64,000 bases of DNA from UBA6136 sp041178325 (lineage in GTDB: Bacteria > Pseudomonadota > Gammaproteobacteria > Methylococcales > Methylococcaceae). The position numbers and the translations under genes were made by a program. A model generated the notes under the pieces. It worked only from the letters and a program-made list of their open reading frames with translations, did no database searches and had not been told where the DNA came from. Numbering within the stretch: position 1 is the first letter of the stretch; each line of letters starts with the position of its first letter. This document shows, one piece after another, positions 15,650 to 22,624 of this stretch. The stretch is taken from positions 4,275 to 68,274 of the forward strand of contig JBEGVN010000102.1 in NCBI GenBank assembly GCA_041178325.1, given 5' to 3'.

Positions 15650-16546
15650 CTATAGCCGCTCTATGACCACATCCTCAAGGTATTTGAGGATGTCTGGCCG
15701 ATTTATCCGGGCAACGTCCTGCCGTGCAGCATTGGCTGTGCCTGCGGCTGCTGCAAAACGAACGCGTTCCTCTAGATCCCAACCCTGCATAACACCGTAC
15801 GCAAGACCTGCAAGGTAACAATCGCCACAGCCGACCGGATTGACCTGCTGAATGGCAGGAGGTGTGACCTTGAGGGCGGGAAATCCAGCGAGAACAATTT
15901 CAACAGGTTTTTCACCATCCGTGATGTGCAGCTCCGGGACTTTTTTCCAGTCACTGGACTCCTCGTATTCCTCACGGTTGGGTTTTGCCAGAACGGGGGG
16001 GGTACTACCGGCCAGACCTTGGACCAGTCCCTCACCGTGCGCATCCAGCCAACAGGGGATTCCATGTTGGACGGCCAGGGTCAAAAGTCTTGGATAGAGA
16101 GGGGCGACCTCGGGGGTCGGTACTGAGCCGCTGATGATCATCAATCCGATTTCAGGGGTCAGGAGCTGGTCGACGCGATCAAATAACGCCTGGCACTCCG
16201 CATCGGTTACATGGAATCCACCGGGAAGCAGGGTTGTTGGATGTGCAAATTCGCTGGGCGAGGCCATAAACCCGACCCGCATGGGTGCCTGCGGTTCGAC
16301 AAAGGCTTCGGTAATCCCTTCTTCACGAACCAATTCCTTGAGCCACGCCCCACTGTGGCCACCCGCAAATCCTGTAACCGTCACCGCTTGACCAAGTCGT
16401 GAGAGTACCCGAGCCACGTTCACTCCCTTTCCTTCCGCATGCATGGTAAATCCGGGGACCCGGTTGATGATGCCGATCTCAATCGGGCCCTGATGAACCA
16501 GATTCAGGAGAGGGTTGGTGTTGATGACAAGAATTTTTTTGGACAT
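15650..16546 (-). CDS. PfkB-family sugar/1-phosphofructokinase-like kinase
   Basis: A ribokinase-fold kinase of the FruK/LacC subgroup that phosphorylates a hexose phosphate with ATP. Visible are NTNPLLNLV near the start, the substrate segment EGKGVNVARVLSRLG, SGSVPTPEVAP, and the ATP/catalytic segment VNPVGCGDCYLAGLAYG, in which Asp of GCGD is the base (GAGD in classical members). The start at 16546 (MSKKILVINT) is preferred over one nine residues upstream because it matches family N-termini; neither has a strong ribosome-binding site. It stands alone on the minus strand, with no phosphotransferase genes nearby, so the substrate is unknown. Confidence 0.85.
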   Translation of the reverse strand: MSKKILVINTNPLLNLVHQGPIEIGIINRVPGFTMHAEGKGVNVARVLSRLGQAVTVTGFAGGHSGAWLKELVREEGITEAFVEPQAPMRVGFMASPSEFAHPTTLLPGGFHVTDAECQALFDRVDQLLTPEIGLMIISGSVPTPEVAPLYPRLLTLAVQHGIPCWLDAHGEGLVQGLAGSTPPVLAKPNREEYEESSDWKKVPELHITDGEKPVEIVLAGFPALKVTPPAIQQVNPVGCGDCYLAGLAYGVMQGWDLEERVRFAAAAGTANAARQDVARINRPDILKYLEDVVIERL

Positions 16547-16841
16547 GATCGAATGATGACAACTCTTGGACATGGCGATTTTAACCTGTGCTCGAGGTAC
16601 ATGGTTTCGGCGCGTGTGGGGAACACTGATTTTTTCTGGATTGGGGAGATCTAGGCGTTTCTACGAATGGTTGAAACACAGGGTGTGTTCCAGAATCGCA
16701 ACAGAAAAGTGCTAGTGTTGCCTCCATATCGTCGGAAATTGAGATTCACTTCACCATCATTTCGGAGGTGAGTGGAAATTGGCGGATGGAGTCGGGCTTG
16801 CTTGTGATCCCAATTCCAATCCAAGTAGAGAGGAGAGCGGT

Positions 16842-17051
16842 ATGTTTCTTAAGCAACGACAAGGAGGGCATCTCATTGAGGTGGCTGACTTACAGGAGTT
16901 AATCAATCCGCTTCGAAAGGCGATCAAGGGTCGGCTCCATTTTGGAGAGGAGATGCAGGATGCCGAGACATTCCAGAAAGCGGACCTCGTTTTTCCCTCT
17001 GGGGAGTACTTGCCCCAGTGCTGGACGACACCACCCCAGCAAGGTGGTTGA
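16842..17051 (+). CDS. Small conserved-looking protein (69 aa)
   Basis: The ATG at 16842 has AGGAGA five bases upstream, which strongly supports translation. The product is soluble (MFLKQRQGGHLIEVADLQELINPL, KGRLHFGEEMQDAETF, KADLVFPSGEYLPQCW). The pattern of a short acidic domain ending in LPxCW looks conserved but I cannot assign a function. It lies 58 bases before a response-regulator gene in the same direction and may be co-transcribed with it. The 270 bases upstream (16574-16841) hold no other gene that I can support. Confidence 0.6.
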   Translation: MFLKQRQGGHLIEVADLQELINPLRKAIKGRLHFGEEMQDAETFQKADLVFPSGEYLPQCWTTPPQQGG

Positions 17052-17109
17052 ATGGTTTTGAGGCTGATCGGTTTCTGGCTGTGACGGCTGACAAAAAAGA
17101 GGAAATGCG

Positions 17110-17727
17110 GTGGACAAGCTGAAAAGAGCATATGTTGTCGATGATGATGAAGGAGTTTGCGAATCCTTGGTCGAGCTGCTTCAGATGAGCGGTATTGAAG
17201 CGATACCCTTTACGTCCAGTCGGACCTTCATGGAGGCTGTTCCGAATGAGAAGGGCCCTTTTATCGCGATACTGGACCTTCAGATGCCTGAAATCAACGG
17301 ACTGACGTTGATGGAAATGCTCAGAGAACAGGTGCCCCAATGCCCGGTCATCTTTCTCACAGGACGAGGGGACGTGGAGTCGGCCACTCACGGGATGAAG
17401 TTGGGAGCTATTGATTTTCTCCAAAAGCCGGTTGAGCCTGAAAGGCTGCTGGAGGTTGTGGAGTGGGCCTTCGGACTGGCCCAAACACGCTGTGAGGAAA
17501 AGGATCGCAAAAACAGTATCGACGGACTTTTTCAGAAACTGACTCCGCGCGAACGAGAGATTTGTCTCTTTCTTTCAAAGGGGTATACGGCTAAGGAAAT
17601 CGGGCGAAGCCTCAATATAAGTCCACGAACGGCGGAAATCCATCGCAGTCGTATCATGGAAAAACTGACTGTCGACAGTAATGCGGATCTGGTCTCCCTT
17701 GCCATCGCGCAGGGTCTTCGCGATTAA
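17110..17727 (+). CDS. FixJ/NarL-type response regulator
   Basis: A two-component regulator of 205 residues: receiver domain at 1-120 (acidic pocket VDDDEG, phospho-acceptor Asp in AILDLQMPEING, Thr in FLTGRGD, Lys in FLQKPVEP), then a LuxR-type helix-turn-helix (LTPREREICLFLSKGYTAKEIG, SPRTAEIHRSRIMEKL). The receiver/HTH pairing with LTPREREV-like sequence is typical of FixJ-group regulators. GTG start at 17110 with GAGGA six bases upstream. No histidine kinase gene is present in the window, so the partner is encoded elsewhere. Confidence 0.92.
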   Translation: MDKLKRAYVVDDDEGVCESLVELLQMSGIEAIPFTSSRTFMEAVPNEKGPFIAILDLQMPEINGLTLMEMLREQVPQCPVIFLTGRGDVESATHGMKLGAIDFLQKPVEPERLLEVVEWAFGLAQTRCEEKDRKNSIDGLFQKLTPREREICLFLSKGYTAKEIGRSLNISPRTAEIHRSRIMEKLTVDSNADLVSLAIAQGLRD

Positions 17728-17913
17728 TCAATTGCCCGGTGCCCCCGGAATTATTCGTAGAAAGACCTAGGGACGTTTACGGATAGAGAGTTACGGACTT
17801 TACTTTTAGTCTGATCACAGGAGGGCAGTGAGAACTGTACGGCTGTGATCGGATCGGTTTCGATCTTTGCCCCCCTTGGTTTTTGTGAATCGCCCATCTA
17901 ACCGAGGTTCCCC

Positions 17914-18162
17914 ATGACAAACGAAACCGTCCTCGCTGAAATCAAAACGCCTGCGCTCAAGGGGTGGAACCCCATGAAGCATCGTGATTCTGCTCAAGAT
18001 ACAGAGAGTGCTGCAGGTTGGGTTAAGCGCGTGCAACGCCAAGGTCTCTCGCCTTCTGCTCTCGAAACCTACCTCTCAAGTGGTTGGACCGTGGGGGCGA
18101 TCGCTAATGATCGTCATCTTGATTCGGCTGACGTTGCCAGAGCCATTGAGCGATGGCTTTAA
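17914..18162 (+). CDS. Small helix-turn-helix-like protein (82 aa), paralogue of the 18193-18390 product
   Basis: Unknown protein. Residues 35-82 (GWVKRVQRQGLSPSALETY, SSGWTVGAIANDRHLDSADVARAIERWL) look like a small helical DNA-binding domain with a turn after SGW. The same pattern is in the convergent neighbour (WLVRALSQGLTPKILDAY, RSGWPIKSIAQIMNLEVEGVRAALERW), so the two are paralogues. GAGG lies upstream of the ATG. It follows the response regulator after a gap of about 190 bases and precedes a transposon remnant, so it may belong to a variable spot. Confidence 0.6.
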   Translation: MTNETVLAEIKTPALKGWNPMKHRDSAQDTESAAGWVKRVQRQGLSPSALETYLSSGWTVGAIANDRHLDSADVARAIERWL

Positions 18163-18175
18163 GCAAAGGGCTTTA

Positions 18176-18212
18176 AGCGATGGGAACCCGTATCAGGGGA
18201 TTTCCCATCGCT
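18176..18212. repeat. 11-bp perfect inverted repeat between convergent paralogues
   Basis: AGCGATGGGAA (18176-18186) and its exact reverse complement (18202-18212) with a 15-base loop. It covers the junction of two convergent small genes and the last codons of the minus-strand one. A role in transcription termination is possible though no T-run follows. It may also arise from the related 3' ends (ERW codons) of the paralogues. Confidence 0.5.
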
Positions 18213-18390
18213 CCAGTGCAGCGCGAACGCCCTCGACCTCCAGATTCATAATCTGTGCGATCGACTTTATGGGCCATCCGCTGCGACGATAGGCATCCAG
18301 AATTTTTGGGGTCAGTCCTTGTGATAAGGCGCGAACCAACCAATCAGGAATGCGGTGAGGAGGAGGCGTTCTAAGCGCAATGTGAATCAT
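18193..18390 (-). CDS. Small helix-turn-helix-like protein (65 aa), paralogue of the 17914-18162 product
   Basis: Unknown function. Almost the whole protein after the first 15 residues matches the second half of its convergent neighbour: W-x2-RxxxQGL-(S/T)-P-x2-L-x-x-Y, then SGW, IA, and a final AxERW. The pattern suggests a compact helical DNA-binding domain. It ends 31 bases from the neighbour's stop. Just upstream of its start begins an IS200/IS605-type remnant. Confidence 0.55.
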   Translation of the reverse strand: MIHIALRTPPPHRIPDWLVRALSQGLTPKILDAYRRSGWPIKSIAQIMNLEVEGVRAALERWEIP

Positions 18391-18400
18391 CGTTAATCTC

Positions 18401-18940
18401 GCGAGAAACCCGGTCCTTTAGGACGGGGAGGGATAGCTAACTCTCCGATCCAAAGAGCGGTTGTTAGGATGGTTGGCATAAGCTACAGCCCGTGTCGTGA
18501 ATACGCTCAAACGGGCCTATAAATATCGGTTCTACCCCACACCCGAGCAGGAGGTTCTCCTGGCTCAGACCTTTGGCTGCGTGCGCAAAGTCTATAACCT
18601 GATTCTTGAATGGCGACGCCTGGCCTATCAGGAAAGACAGGAGAACATCAATTACCTCGCAAAGCCTTGTCGCTATGGACACCTTCTTCCCGAGCTCCAA
18701 GCGCTGTTCCTGTTGCGGGTACATCCATGATGCGCTGACGTTGAATGATCGGGAGTGGACCTGTCCTTCCTGTTCGAGCCTCTTGGATCGGGGCATCAAC
18801 GCCGCGCGTAACATCAAAGCCGCAGGACTTGGGGTGTTAGCCTTTGGAGAGAGCGTTAGACTTGTGTCGCCAAACGGCATGAGCAGTTCTCTGTGAATTA
18901 GGAATCCTCTTCCTTCGGGAAGAGGAGTAGTCGTACCCCC
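18401..18940 (+). mobile_element. Degenerate IS200/IS605-type element (tnpB remnant with end hairpins)
   Basis: A hairpin at 18409-18428 (GTCC-TTTA-GGAC stem flanked by CCC/GGG) and one at 18906-18925 (8-bp stem, TTCG loop) flank an internally deleted tnpB. Subterminal imperfect hairpins rather than inverted repeats are the mark of this family. No tnpA is present. The left hairpin resembles a typical right end of such elements, so it may belong to a second, older copy abutting this one. The element cannot move on its own. Confidence 0.65.
18497..18896 (+). pseudogene. tnpB: Internally deleted, frameshifted tnpB
   Basis: The N-terminal TnpB signature KRAYKYRFYPTPEQEVLLAQ and FGCVRKVYN is read in one frame from 18497. 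After about 53 codons the match stops, and the C-terminal signature (SLVAMDTFFPSSKRCSCCG, REWTCPSC, LDRGINAARNIKAAGLGV) continues in another frame to the stop at 18896. The join is near 18655. Some 270-300 codons carrying the RuvC-like catalytic core are missing, so no nuclease activity is expected. The zinc-finger part still has its four Cys (RCSCCG, TCPSC). Confidence 0.85.
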
Positions 18941-19111
18941 CTCAGGCGTTCACCGCCAGCGCCTATTTGATCCCTGAGGATCCTCTTTTCAAAGTCGTAC
19001 AGGTGCGTACGTGATTCTCTTGAAAGCACCTGGGCGAAATTCGGGAACCACGGGAAAGACCGAGAAAGGTATAGTTCTCCCTTCGAAAAATCAGAAAGGA
19101 GAAACCTTGCT

Positions 19112-19405
19112 ATGCACGTCACGTTGGTCCATGTTCAGGTCAAGGCTGGCTGCTTCGAAGCTTTCATTGAGGCTACCCGTGCCAATCATGAGGCCTCTGT
19201 AAAGGAGCCTGGAAATCTTCGTTTTGATATTTTGCAAGACCCGGCAGATGATGGGCACTTCATTCTTTACGAAGCCTACAGAAACGAGGGAGATGCTCAG
19301 GCTCACAAGCAGACCGCACATTACCTCACGTGGCGCGACACCGTTGCCGAGATGATGGCTGAGCCCCGCAAGGGTGTCCCCATGCGCGCCCTTTATCCCC
19401 AATGA
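19112..19405 (+). CDS. Antibiotic-biosynthesis-monooxygenase-fold protein (LsrG/YgiN-like)
   Basis: A 97-residue dimeric alpha-beta barrel protein. The pattern VHVQVKAGCFEAFIEATRANHEASVKEPGNLRFDILQDPADDGHFILYEAY and the later SDAFxxHxxxxH-like AQAHKQTAHYLTW fit the ABM family, whose members include quinol monooxygenases and LsrG, the enzyme that processes phospho-AI-2. A ribosome-binding site (AAGGAG) lies upstream. The stop overlaps the start of an iron-type alcohol dehydrogenase gene by four bases, implying a joint pathway for a small carbonyl or hydroxy compound. The 215 bases upstream contain no gene. Confidence 0.85.
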   Translation: MHVTLVHVQVKAGCFEAFIEATRANHEASVKEPGNLRFDILQDPADDGHFILYEAYRNEGDAQAHKQTAHYLTWRDTVAEMMAEPRKGVPMRALYPQ

Positions 19406-20586
19406 TTACAGCTTTTGCGATTGGTTCGATTCCAAAGATTCTGTTTGGCGCGGGACGTGTTCAGGAACTGCCGGCTCTGGCGGCGCGCTATGGAAAACGC
19501 ATGGTGCTGGTGACAGGGAAGAGCTCCTTTAAGCATTCAGCGGCTGGAACAGCGCTTGATCGTGCATTATCCAGTCAGGGATTCTCGGTCCAAGGGGTCA
19601 CTATTTCAGGCGAGCCGAGTCCCGAAGAGGTCGATCAAATTGTTCAAGGATTGCGCCAGGAGACCTCTGATGTGGTTGTCGGGGTCGGGGGTGGCAGTGT
19701 TCTGGATGCTGCAAAGGCCATTGCAGGCCTGCTGCCGCTTGGTGAATCCGTAATGGAATTTCTTGAGGGGGTGGGGCCGGAAAAACCTTATCCGGGCCCA
19801 GCCGTGCCTTTTATCGCAGTACCGACGACAGCGGGAACGGGCTCAGAAGCAACGCGTAATGCGGTCCTGACGCGTCAGGGTATCCATGGCTTTAAGAAGT
19901 CCTTTCGCGATGATGCATTGATGGCCCGCCATGCCATCGTGGATCCGGATCTTCTCGCAGGATGTCCCAAGGCTTTAATTGCGGCCAACGGCATGGATGC
20001 ACTCACACAACTTTTGGAATCATATGTTTCACTTCGCGCCAATCCCATGACGGATGCCCTCGCGCTAAGCGGAATCGAAGCGGTATCACGAGGTCTTTTA
20101 CCTTGGTTTCACGGCGAGGATGAAGGAGAGGGGCGCGGCGAAATGGCCTATGCGGCGCTTCTTTCAGGGATCTGCCTTGCCCAAGCAGGCCTTGGATCTG
20201 TGCATGGATTGGCGCAGCCATTGGGCTCATTTTTCCCCATAGGCCATGGCGTGGTGTGCGGAACCCTCCTGGCTGAAGCCACGGCGGTGAACCTTGAGGC
20301 GATGGCTTCACGAGATACAGGTGCTCAGCACCGTTCAAAATACGCGGTGGCGGCGCGCGTTCTCCTTCAGCGTCCAGACCTTAATGAAGAGGAATCCCTC
20401 GAACAGCTGCTGGCCCACTTGCGTTTGATGACGCGGTCGCTGGGTCTCCCCAGGCTGGGCCTTTTGGGGGTTGCTTCAGATGACTTTGATAGGATCGTCG
20501 CTCACTCACGAGGATCGAGCATGCAGACCAACCCCGTCCGTCTCGAGGACGCCGAAATTCGCACTATTCTTGAGCGGTGTTTCTGA
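19402..20586 (+). CDS. Iron-containing alcohol dehydrogenase family protein
   Basis: A 394-residue group III dehydrogenase, expected to oxidise or reduce an alcohol/aldehyde pair with NAD(P). The nucleotide-binding GVGGGSVLDAAKAIA and the PTTAGTGSEAT segment are clear. Metal ligands are visible in IVDPDLLAGCPKALIAANGMDAL (Asp) and the His residues of GLGSVHGLAQPLGSFFPIGHG. The gene is coupled to the ABM-domain gene by an ATGA overlap. The substrate is unknown; related enzymes use butanol, lactaldehyde, glycerol or maleylacetate. It is followed by lnt, with only 14 bases between. Confidence 0.9.
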   Translation: MITAFAIGSIPKILFGAGRVQELPALAARYGKRMVLVTGKSSFKHSAAGTALDRALSSQGFSVQGVTISGEPSPEEVDQIVQGLRQETSDVVVGVGGGSVLDAAKAIAGLLPLGESVMEFLEGVGPEKPYPGPAVPFIAVPTTAGTGSEATRNAVLTRQGIHGFKKSFRDDALMARHAIVDPDLLAGCPKALIAANGMDALTQLLESYVSLRANPMTDALALSGIEAVSRGLLPWFHGEDEGEGRGEMAYAALLSGICLAQAGLGSVHGLAQPLGSFFPIGHGVVCGTLLAEATAVNLEAMASRDTGAQHRSKYAVAARVLLQRPDLNEEESLEQLLAHLRLMTRSLGLPRLGLLGVASDDFDRIVAHSRGSSMQTNPVRLEDAEIRTILERCF

Positions 20587-20600
20587 TGGGGAGTTCGCGC

Positions 20601-22154
20601 ATGAAAGCCCAGCTCTTGCGGCTCAAACTCCCTATCCTCTCAGGCCTTCTGGTAGGAACGAGCTACATTCCTTTTCCGCCATGGGCTTCACTCTTTTGTT
20701 TTGTGCCTCTTTGGCTTTTCTGGAGCCGCCAGTCCCGACTGTCGGATATTCTTTGGGGGGGCTTCGCCTGCGCTTTTGTCTTCACCCTGATCGGGTTTAA
20801 CTGGGTGACCTATACGCTTCACGAATTCGCGCACCTTGATTGGTGGGTTTCGGTCATCGGAATGCTGCTGTTTGCCATTCTTACGCACCTCTTTGTGCCA
20901 GTCGCTGGGGTCGTGTGGTTTTTCCTGAGTGCCCGGATAGAAAGGACCAGTTGGCACTCCCGCTGGATGATGGCTCTGGTCACCGTCTTATCACAGGCTA
21001 CGGTACCGACCTTATTTGACTGGAACTTTGGCTATGCCTGGTTTGCATCGAAGGTCCCTATTTTCCATTGTGCAGAGATCATCGGTTTTTCGGGACTGAG
21101 CGCATTCACCATCCTGTTCGGCCTGATGAGCTGGGCATATTGGGATGCGCGGCGAAAGCCCAAGGGTCGCCGGATTTTGATGGCGGGTCTCACCTTCTTT
21201 TTGGTGTTGAACGGGACCGGGGTATGGTTGGCCTCAAGTCTTCCGGCGCCTGATGGATTGCTTCGGGTTCTGATGGTTCAGGGCAACATCGGCAACTCTG
21301 AAAAGATAGCCGCGGAGCTCGGTAATGGCTATCAGGATGGCATCCTAAAAACGTATATGGATCTGACCGACAAGGGGCTAGGAGGGCAGGACGGCCGGAC
21401 CATCGATTTTGCCATTTGGCCAGAAACGGCTTTTCCGGATTTTCTCGGTAAAGAAATTAAAACCAGTCCACGTCGCGTCGAGCTTGAATCTTTCCTGAAG
21501 TCACGTCATCTGGCGCTAGCAACGGGGGCTTACGGCTTTGATTTTGATTCTGGGAAGCTTACGAACTCACTTTTCCTTTTGGATCGGGAGGGGAAGCTCG
21601 TTTCCCCCCATTACAGTAAAACCATTCTGCTGGCTTTTGGAGAATACCTCCCCGGGGAAGATTGGTTTCCGAGCATCAGGGAGTGGCTTCCACCGATAGG
21701 GCAGTTTGCCCGGGGTGAAGGTCCCACCCGCCTCATCGCATGGAATGGCTACAAGATGGGCGTTCAGATTTGCTATGAGAGTCTTTTTCCCGACTTTACG
21801 CGCAAGTGGGCTGATCTGGGAGCTCAGTATCTGGTCAATGTGACCAATGATTCCTGGTATGGCACCTGGGAAGAGCCCCGTCAGCATTTGATGATGACCC
21901 TCGGGCGGGCCGTTGAGGTCAGGCGTCCTGTGCTGCGGACGACCAATACGGGCATTTCTACGGTGGGACTTGCTTCAGGGCAAGTGATGATCGAATCGCC
22001 TCTTCATGCGGCTTGGTCCGGCATCTACGAAATTCCGTATCAGAAACACCCTGATCCAACGATGTATCAGCAAACTTACTGGTTAATCCCTTTCCTGCTT
22101 TGGGCCGGTTTGGCCCAGTTGACCCTCATGGGATGGCGAGGCAAAAAACCTTGA
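20601..22154 (+). CDS. lnt: Apolipoprotein N-acyltransferase
   Basis: An inner-membrane enzyme that adds the third acyl chain to the N-terminal Cys of lipoproteins. About 220 N-terminal residues form membrane helices; the periplasmic nitrilase domain follows. The catalytic triad is visible: Glu in WPETAFP, Lys in HYSKTILLAFGEYLP, Cys in GVQICYESLFPDF. NVTNDSWYG is also typical. The ATG at 20601 is chosen because GGGGAG lies seven bases upstream; ATG 20586 and GTG 20577 are in frame but overlap the previous gene. Length (517) is normal. Its presence fits the many lipoproteins in this window. Confidence 0.93.
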   Translation: MKAQLLRLKLPILSGLLVGTSYIPFPPWASLFCFVPLWLFWSRQSRLSDILWGGFACAFVFTLIGFNWVTYTLHEFAHLDWWVSVIGMLLFAILTHLFVPVAGVVWFFLSARIERTSWHSRWMMALVTVLSQATVPTLFDWNFGYAWFASKVPIFHCAEIIGFSGLSAFTILFGLMSWAYWDARRKPKGRRILMAGLTFFLVLNGTGVWLASSLPAPDGLLRVLMVQGNIGNSEKIAAELGNGYQDGILKTYMDLTDKGLGGQDGRTIDFAIWPETAFPDFLGKEIKTSPRRVELESFLKSRHLALATGAYGFDFDSGKLTNSLFLLDREGKLVSPHYSKTILLAFGEYLPGEDWFPSIREWLPPIGQFARGEGPTRLIAWNGYKMGVQICYESLFPDFTRKWADLGAQYLVNVTNDSWYGTWEEPRQHLMMTLGRAVEVRRPVLRTTNTGISTVGLASGQVMIESPLHAAWSGIYEIPYQKHPDPTMYQQTYWLIPFLLWAGLAQLTLMGWRGKKP

Positions 22155-22173
22155 ACAATCAAACCCTGGGGAT

Positions 22174-22590
22174 TTAACGTTCGGAGGGATATCTTCGCTC
22201 GAGATCGTCAAGAAAGCGGTTGATCTGCTTCATGCTGCCACGGAACATCTTGGGTGACTGGCCAGATAGCCACTGGCCGGCTTTTTTCTGGCTTGAGGGC
22301 CAGACCATCAGACTGCCGAGGACAAGGAGAGGTGTGCCGATCACGCCAGGCAAGACCATGCCCAATAATCCTGCGGTTATCAAGAGCCATCCCACATCCT
22401 TTGGAAGCTTTCGAATCCGATCAGCGGTCTCCTGATCGATCTGCATCAAAGCCAGTTGTTTTTCGAGCCGTTCGGAATTCTCGCTCTCATCAAGAACCTG
22501 ATCAGCCGGGTTCTCGGCGCTTTCGGGAGTGGACCCTGAGGCGTTGCGTGCCGAGCGGCCAAGCGGTTTTCGTGTGGGCGATTTGGTCAT
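22174..22590 (-). CDS. Small membrane protein at the end of the paired-ATPase operon
   Basis: A 138-residue protein with a polar, Ser/Glu-rich N-terminus (1-60) and two closely spaced hydrophobic segments (GWLLITAGLLGMVLPGVIGTP and LLVLGSLMVWP). The C-terminus is amphipathic and basic (MKQINRFLDDLERRYPSER). The LPG-x-x-GTP-x-LxxG layout recalls PGPGW-type transmembrane proteins, but I do not claim membership. It starts 34 bases after the stop of the degenerate P-type ATPase on the same strand, so it is probably the last gene of that operon. AGGAAA lies just upstream of the start. Confidence 0.65.
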   Translation of the reverse strand: MTKSPTRKPLGRSARNASGSTPESAENPADQVLDESENSERLEKQLALMQIDQETADRIRKLPKDVGWLLITAGLLGMVLPGVIGTPLLVLGSLMVWPSSQKKAGQWLSGQSPKMFRGSMKQINRFLDDLERRYPSER

Positions 22591-22624
22591 TTTCCTGATG
22601 ATTCCGAGGTCTTGGGTAATGTGT

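Noticed and set aside
18497..18730. Intact small gene instead of a tnpB fragment
   Set aside because: The first 50 residues match the TnpB N-terminus, and the rest is read out of frame over the DNA that encodes the TnpB zinc finger.
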